From Coprinus comatus (lineage: Eukaryota; Basidiomycota; Agaricomycetes; Agaricales; Agaricaceae): 64,000 nucleotides of DNA. The stretch covers positions 62,001 to 126,000 of the forward strand of contig JAWPGT010000016.1 in assembly GCA_034638255.1 (NCBI GenBank), given 5' to 3'. Of this stretch, positions 58,146 through 64,000 are shown one piece after another; the first letter of the stretch is position 1, and every line of letters begins with the position of its first letter. The translations under genes were made by a program, and so were the position numbers. The notes below the pieces were generated by a model, which saw only the letters and a list, made by a program, of their open reading frames with translations, did no database searches and had not been told where the DNA came from.

Positions 58146-60356
58146 TTACTCGATATGGCGAGTAGTGAGATCAACTTCCCTCCAAGAACCGACGAGAGTT
58201 TTTCTAAGACTTTGCATACCGGGTGGAGTCTTATTATCGGGATGTTGATAGTCAGGTCCAATTTTAACGAGCTCGTCGGCACCACGACGATCGGCGGGTG
58301 CGAAAGGTTGGTTACTGAGAAAAAGCCACATTAGAATCATATGAGAATGAAAGGTGATTGTTAAATAGATACTCACAGAGGAGTGAACAAGAATTCAGAA
58401 GGGTCAGGATTTGTATGCTGTTGATGAAATAAAATGAGAAACTGTAATTGCTTTACGCAACAAACTATTAATATCTTTACTCACAGCAGTGATTTCGTGT
58501 AACTCGCGTTGGAGTGAGAGACAGAAATGATCAAGATCAAGATCATTCAAGTCGTAGTTAAAGGGGTTTTCACTATAAAAAGATAACTCCATTAAAAGAT
58601 GCATCTTTGATTTGACACTTGTGATAACTTACATTTCCTGACCGATCTCGAGGAAACCAAGAAGAAGGAATGATGCGAAAGCAGTACCAGGGATCACAAG
58701 GTAACCGAATGCAGGGAATACTTGGAACTGAAAAAGATGTTAAATGAAGTGACAGATTACAATCATCATTGTAATGATACTTACGGGAAGGAAAAGAAGG
58801 TAAAGCCTAAGTAAACGACAGGATCAGCGTTGCCCAGACTACAAAATTTTTGAACGACAACGCACCAAAGCGACATCCTCAAATGAGCTTGGTAGGCAAA
58901 AGGCAAAGGAGTATTGCAGATACGTTCCAAGTTCGCCAAAGTGTCTTGCAACTGTGTCAAGTTGGCAGTCACACCAGCAGCAATGGCCGGTTGTAAGAGA
59001 CCGTTCCTCATGAGATCTAGTTGCTACGTTAAATCATGATCGAGGGTAGAAAGGTGTAATTACACTTACAAGCTGTGTAGCTGGAGGAGGGGAATTAGTA
59101 TCATATCAAACCACAATGAATTGAACAACACTTACTTGGAAAGAACAAGTAAAAGTTCAAATGGCACGTTGCTCTCAACCAATTCAATACCATGTCCCTT
59201 CTTTCTCAAACGTCTCCTTTGTTCCCTCAACTCCTTCTTGGATTGCACGCGACGAGAAAGTTTATGGAAAACGAATCTGAAGAATCTGAACAAAGGAATA
59301 TAATCGGCGACAGTAGTTTCAGGTGGGTTTCTAGCTGGCAACAAGGGATGTTCACTCTCGACTTGGGGCAAAGCACGTTCCGGGTCAAAGCTATTACGGC
59401 GAGACGACTTGATTGACCGGGCTTGAACCAACTAGAAACTGATTTGCCGTCGGCCCTTTCTTCTCCTTGTGGAACCACCAGAGCTACCGAAGGTGGCCTG
59501 GTAGGTGCTTTTGAAGGTCCATGATCAAAGCCGTCGTGAGTGTGCCACAAAGGGAGTTTTTCGCCAGGATTCTGAGCGTTTGCATAACGAGGAAGGAAAC
59601 AAAGCAGGGGATAGAGGTCCTCGTAGTAAGTACCCGGCTCATCACGAAGGAAATGCTAGTAGAGTGTTATTTCCATGGTTATGAAGTAAAAAATATTGAA
59701 AGACTTGCCTTAACAGATACGGCAAATGCTTGCAGCTATGGACGTGAGACGATCAGGATTTGGGGTGAAGCAAGTGCCAGTGAATAAGTATTCACCAAAT
59801 TAATCATGGATTTCTTCTCGATAATAGCCTCGACAACGGTCTGAGTTTTGAGGTTGGTGGTTTGGCTTCGGTCTACGGGAACATGGATCCAGATCTTTGC
59901 AAGGGAAGTAAATGAGAAAAATAAAAAGAAATAATAATAATAATAAAGCGACTCACCATCTGGGCAAGATTCCTAGCGGCGGTTCCAATGTTCGCCCACA
60001 TTTTACGTCCATCTTGATACCTTGGGGAAAGGTTACAAATGTCGAATGTAAATTAACTTCAAGAGCTTACCTTTCGTATGCAGAAGATGTTCTGAACGAA
60101 ATGACCAAACCTAGAACTGTACCAAGCACAGTCAACAGTTGGGCTGATATGCCAAGATCGACATCGGCATAAAGGTCGACCAGGTAAACCACTACAGAGT
60201 GGCTCAATATCACGGTGCAGGATATAGACGACGAAGGTACATACTGACGGCGACCAGCGTGAAGAACAATACCTCAGGCCATATGTCATTAATGACAGTG
60301 GCCTGGAATTTTTTGAGTGTCCATCGTCCACGGAAAAGTGGATTTTGGGCGACCAT
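58146..60356 (-). CDS. Bestrophin-like anion channel (UPF0187 family)
   Basis: Thirteen exons: 60356-60245, 60191-60071, 60020-59957, 59894-59796, 59735-59709, 59655-59136, 59080-59070, 59016-58866, 58806-58785, 58727-58633, 58572-58485, 58417-58377, 58314-58146; about 506 residues. Bestrophin/RFP-TM proteins form pentameric anion channels. Family blocks: GRWTLKKFQATVINDIWPEV, VLGTVLGLVISFRTSSAYER, RNPPETTVADYIPLFRFFRF, NLERICNTPLPFAYQAHLRM, FGYLVIPGTAFASFLLLGFL, EIENPFNYDLNDLDLDHFC and LNQPFAPADRR. An 11-nt micro-exon (59080-59070) and a 22-nt exon are needed to keep phase. The intron after 59709 has a GC donor. One base is missing near 59430 in the low-conservation middle, restoring SVS to LVQARS. 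Subcellular site not determinable. Confidence 0.9.
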
Positions 60357-62264
60357 GCTGAGTTATTGAATGACAAGTGACTGGGTTCAACTGGGAGACG
60401 CCTATGTCAATGGAAAGAGCTTTACAACCTGTGTAAGCTGAGAGTGGTGTGGACTAAGAAGAAGGTTGGAGGGAAGAATTCGTGCGACCTATATACACAA
60501 TAAAGCCATCATGCATCAACGGCGGCAGTCCACGCATCGTGTTAGAAGCGTGACAAATAAAACTCCTGAAGGCGGTAACGGGGTATCAATATCAATATTA
60601 AGTAAGCCGACATCCACTAGTCAACATCATGACCAGTCCTTGTAGTCCTTATGGCTGGCCATCATCATCCTCTCTCTCTAACCACAAATCTCTCTTTGAG
60701 ATATCCATCCTATCTTCCGGGCGTTGTGAATCCATTTCGACAGGAAATTTTCGTGAGAAGATTTGAATTGTGGGTTATTAATATAACATTTGACACAGCA
60801 TTGGACATGTGTCCGGGCTCATGCCAAGTCTTCCGATGATCCATTCAGAAAAACAACAGACAACATTTTATGTTTAAAGATTCCGTGGACCCTTCACAGC
60901 GATGAAACGTAACTTACTCCGAGTCCACCTTTGCCACCGCGCAAGGGCCAGCACCGCCACTACTAGTCTACTATTTACACAAATTAGCTTCTTCCCCCGC
61001 CTTCAAACACAATGATGGAGCATCACCACGGATGCTTGGCTCTAGCAGGCTCTAGCCTTGTTTATTACATAAATAATTGGGGTCAGGGTTGGGTTAACGT
61101 TGGCTTCGCAACAGTCAGCGTTTCAATTCTTGGAATAGGTTTTGCACGGAGGTTACGTAATGAGGGTACCTTTTTATTGGCACTGATCCAGAAACAAAAC
61201 AACAACAAAAAACAGGGCAAAAAAAGAACCTGAATACTCAGTAAGTACTCAGTACTCATGCTCACCGGGTACTTACTCAGTTTATGTACTTGCCTTTACC
61301 TTCAATGGCTCACCGTTCTAGGTTGTCTTTGCCCTGTTACGATTGCATAACCAATACCACGATGCTAATGACATAACCCTGGCTTATCGTTTGAATACCA
61401 TGATTATATGGTGTTTATTTAATTTTGCATAGGGCGAGGGGTATGACTTCTGTATGACCGGGGCATATAGTTCATGTCGATCTTGGAAGGGCCGCAGCAA
61501 TTCCATATAGTGCACAACGTGTCTAAGTATACTCGAAACGCAAAGTATGTACATCGTGGTGGATCACCACCTACACAATCATAATGCACTTCAAAGTTCA
61601 GAACCTCGTCATATGAGTATTTTTGATGCAAAGTGTCGGACATCTAGCAGATTCGACAAAAACGGTCTCCTCCACTCAATGGCCGATATGATACTTGAGC
61701 AGTATCATAATGATTTATAAGACACGATTTCTGGTCCTATCAGTAACCCATAGTCTCCAACCGATGGATGCATGTTTGATGTTGTCAATTCAACCTATGT
61801 AATCTTTGTCCCTCACCTCGTGTAGTCTGGAAGTAAGCTGAGATCAGGTGGAAGTAATTTATTTATCCTTATCACTCTGTTATGTGTAGAATATGTGCAG
61901 ATACTGATACTGCGTATATTGAACAATGTGCTTCCCACCATTCTGGGCGACCTTATCCATTTGTACGATCTCTATTAGAACTCCAAGTCACCACTTTCCT
62001 TGGGTATGAGCCAATGATGCTACAATACACTACAAACCAGTGATCATATGTATGATTTCTGAATAGTCGAGGTCTATCCTATCCTAAATTCCAATGCCAT
62101 TGATCGGTTGTCTATGTGCGCATATTCACTTCCCTCTCCCTTTCCTGCACAGAGTCTCTAATTTAAAAAAAGCCGACCGTTCCACGACATTCCAAAATCA
62201 ATCACGTGAACTTCAAGACCGTTTGTCGCTTCCAAGAGAAGGATACTGTTTTTCATTCTACATT
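60357..62264. other. Divergent intergenic region upstream of the channel and GAD genes
   Basis: No supported gene. A small frame at 61012-61233 with one hydrophobic stretch is unassigned. Short TACTCAGT repeats at about 61235-61285. Confidence 0.4.
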
Positions 62265-64000
62265 ATGCTCTCCAGACACAGTGAGTTACTGCTATCAACT
62301 ATCTGTTAATTTTTCTAAATGGCAACATAGTTAACGCGGAGGAGGTTATTGAGAAGGCAAAGCTTCATCCTTATAGACAAGGCAATACAAAATATTCATC
62401 TTGGAGTCGAGATGAAGAAGCAGCCAATCTCTCAAAGTACATCATTCCAAAAGTCGGTATTCCATCCAAGGCTGCGTATCAACTCCTTCATGACGAAGCC
62501 GCTCTCGATGGAAACCCCTTATTGAATCTCGCCTCGTGAGTATATAGTTCTTTAGATAGCATTGTTATTCATATTGCTAGATTCGTAAACACTTGGATGC
62601 CTGAGCAGGCCGACAAACTCATAATGGAAAACCTCAACAAGAATATTGTTGATCTTGAAGAATATCCTGCTGCGTCCATAATACATAATCGATGTATTTC
62701 AATGAGTAAGAGACATCCAGGCCATAATGACGTCACTTCCTGCTCATTTAGGAGTTATTTTTAGTCGCTGACCTTTGGAACGCACCAAAAAATTCCAAGG
62801 TCATTGGGACGGCTACGGCTGGGTCTTCTGAAGCTATTATGCTTGGTGGCCTTGCTATGAAAAAGAGATGGCAAGAAGCACGCAAGAATGCTGGCAAAGA
62901 TAACTATCATCCTAATATTGTTTTCGGATCCAATGCTCAAGTTGCTCTGGAGAAGTTCGCAAGGTATAATCTCTGCGGTTTTCTACTATGTTCTGGGACT
63001 TATTAGGAGCTTGAAATAAAGGTACTTTGATGTCGAATGCCGCCTCGTTCCAGTGAAAGCAGAAAACGGATTTGTCATGGATCCTAAGGACGCTCTACAG
63101 TACATTGACGAAAATACTATCGGTGTTATTGTCATTTTCGGAAGTACCTACACTGGTCACTTTGAAAACGTTCAACTCATGAGTGACTTATGTATGTATT
63201 CATTATTTCCATTTGCTGGTCTTCGAATCAAGCTTATTTGTCTTGTAGTGGATGACCTTGAGGAAAGGACGGGATTATATATTCCTATTCATGTTGACGC
63301 CGCTTCCGGAGGCTTTATAGCCCCGTTCGTATACCCTAATCTTAGATGGTCTTTCGACGTCAAGCGGGTTGTTTCTATCAATACTTCAGGGCATAAATAT
63401 GGTCTTGTATACCCTGGTTTAGGCTGGGTTCTTTGGCGGGATGAAAGTTTCCTACACAAAGACTTGGTGTTTGAGCTCCGTGAGTAGTCACATATTAATA
63501 AGTGCCATTATCGCTAAGGAGTTGATTCTAGATTATCTGGGAAGCACAGAATACACCTTCACGCTGTGAGACAATACCTCACTGGGTTGAGCCATGATTA
63601 ACTAAATAAAACATGATAGGAATTTCTCAAAACCAGCAGCGCCTGTCATTGCACAAATGTTTAACTTCTTTAACCTTGGCTTTGAAGGTTATAAATGCAT
63701 TGCCACTAAAGATTTGCGTAATGCTCGAATGTTATCTCGTGCTTTGGAGAATACCCAATACTTTGAGGTACATTTAACTATTATTTATATTTACACATTT
63801 CTAATCAACGCGTTTGTAACCATTTACACAGATCTTAAGTGTTATCAATCGACCTATCAACCCGTCAAAAACTCTTTCAGATGAAGAAATTGATAATCCA
63901 GAGGACTATGAACCTGGTTTACCCGTCGTATCATTCAAATTATCAGATGAATACAAGAAAGAATTTCCACATGTTAAACAAGGATGGATTCAGGTAAATA
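62265..64000 (+). CDS. GAD: Glutamate decarboxylase, 3' end beyond the window
   Basis: Nine exons visible (62265-62280, 62331-62535, 62581-62705, 62765-62963, 63022-63191, 63249-63479, 63532-63565, 63620-63767, 63832-63993), all in phase, 430 codons so far; the window ends inside intron 9. GAD is a PLP enzyme that turns glutamate into GABA, the first step of the GABA shunt. Landmarks: NFVNTW-type motif (SFVNTWMPEQADKL), GTATAGSSEAIMLGGLAMK, IHVDAASGGFIAPF, and the PLP lysine in SINTSGHKYGLVYPG (Lys288). The first exon holds only MLSRH plus one base, with its acceptor at 62330. The C-terminal end cannot be checked. No frame problem in the visible part. Confidence 0.95.

Noticed and set aside
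1..64000. CRISPR arrays, rRNA genes, riboswitches, intact transposons or a virus
   Set aside because: No regularly spaced repeats, no rRNA-like stretches, no terminal repeats with a transposase or reverse-transcriptase frame were seen.

Overview
This window looks like genomic DNA of a filamentous basidiomycete, most likely Agaricomycetes. Almost every gene is interrupted by introns of about 45-80 nt with GT-AG (three times GC-AG) ends. The families present are typical of mushroom-forming fungi: an aryl-alcohol-oxidase-like GMC oxidoreductase, a GH18 chitinase, GT18-type glycosyltransferases, a Fet3-Ftr1 iron-uptake pair, a fungal rhodopsin-like membrane protein, an SRPK-type kinase relic and a DUF6535-like relic. 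There are no bacterial operons, CRISPR arrays or rRNA genes. Exon boundaries were worked out by hand from splice signals and reading phase. Where total exon length is a multiple of three and conserved motifs join across introns, the models are strong.

Layout. 0.7-1.1 kb: PMP3 family proteolipid (+). 2.7-6.3 kb: a 3-beta-HSD/sterol-dehydrogenase-like enzyme and a KHDC4-like KH-domain RNA-binding protein (both -). 6.4-10.6 kb: two tandem GT18-like glycosyltransferase genes (+). 11.2-12.8 kb: an FTR1 3' remnant followed by an intact gene of unknown function with a mitochondrial-type N-terminus (+). 13.9-14.5 kb: SRPK-like kinase pseudogene. 15.0-17.3 kb: secreted GMC oxidoreductase (-). 19.5-21.1 kb: GH18 chitinase (+). 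21.4-22.7 kb: tRNA-like relic and decayed coding sequence. 23.3-25.3 kb: serine hydroxymethyltransferase (+). 25.3-29.4 kb: gene-poor, with a tiny poly(A) retroposon. 29.4-30.6 kb: LRR/F-box-type protein. 31.2-32.5 kb: secreted precursor with three dibasic-bounded repeats. 33.3-45.1 kb: two very large divergent low-complexity genes, one ending in a J-like domain. 46.3-47.3 kb: polytopic membrane protein (-). 48.0-48.4 kb: DUF6535-like relic. 49.2-50.8 kb: rhodopsin-like 7TM protein (+). 51.4-52.4 kb: decayed copy of the 11.6 kb gene. 52.6-54.2 kb FTR1 (-) and 55.0-57.4 kb FET3 (+), divergent. 58.1-60.4 kb: bestrophin-like anion channel (-). 62.3 kb to the end: glutamate decarboxylase, truncated by the window edge.

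How genes work together. FET3 (ferroxidase) and FTR1 (permease) form the plasma-membrane high-affinity iron uptake complex. Their shared 761-bp promoter holds four exact ATCWGATAA sites, the operator known for fungal iron-responsive GATA repressors. The 11.2-12.8 kb and 51.4-52.8 kb blocks are an inverted segmental duplication in which each copy has kept a different intact gene. The remaining genes are housekeeping or secretory and show no clear pathway clustering.

Caution. Eight otherwise well-conserved or repetitive gene models each need one or more single-base corrections, several in homopolymers, while FTR1, SHMT, chitinase, GAD, KHDC4 and PMP3 need none. Uncorrected sequencing indels are the simplest explanation for most, though real pseudogenisation cannot be excluded for the first GT18 copy.
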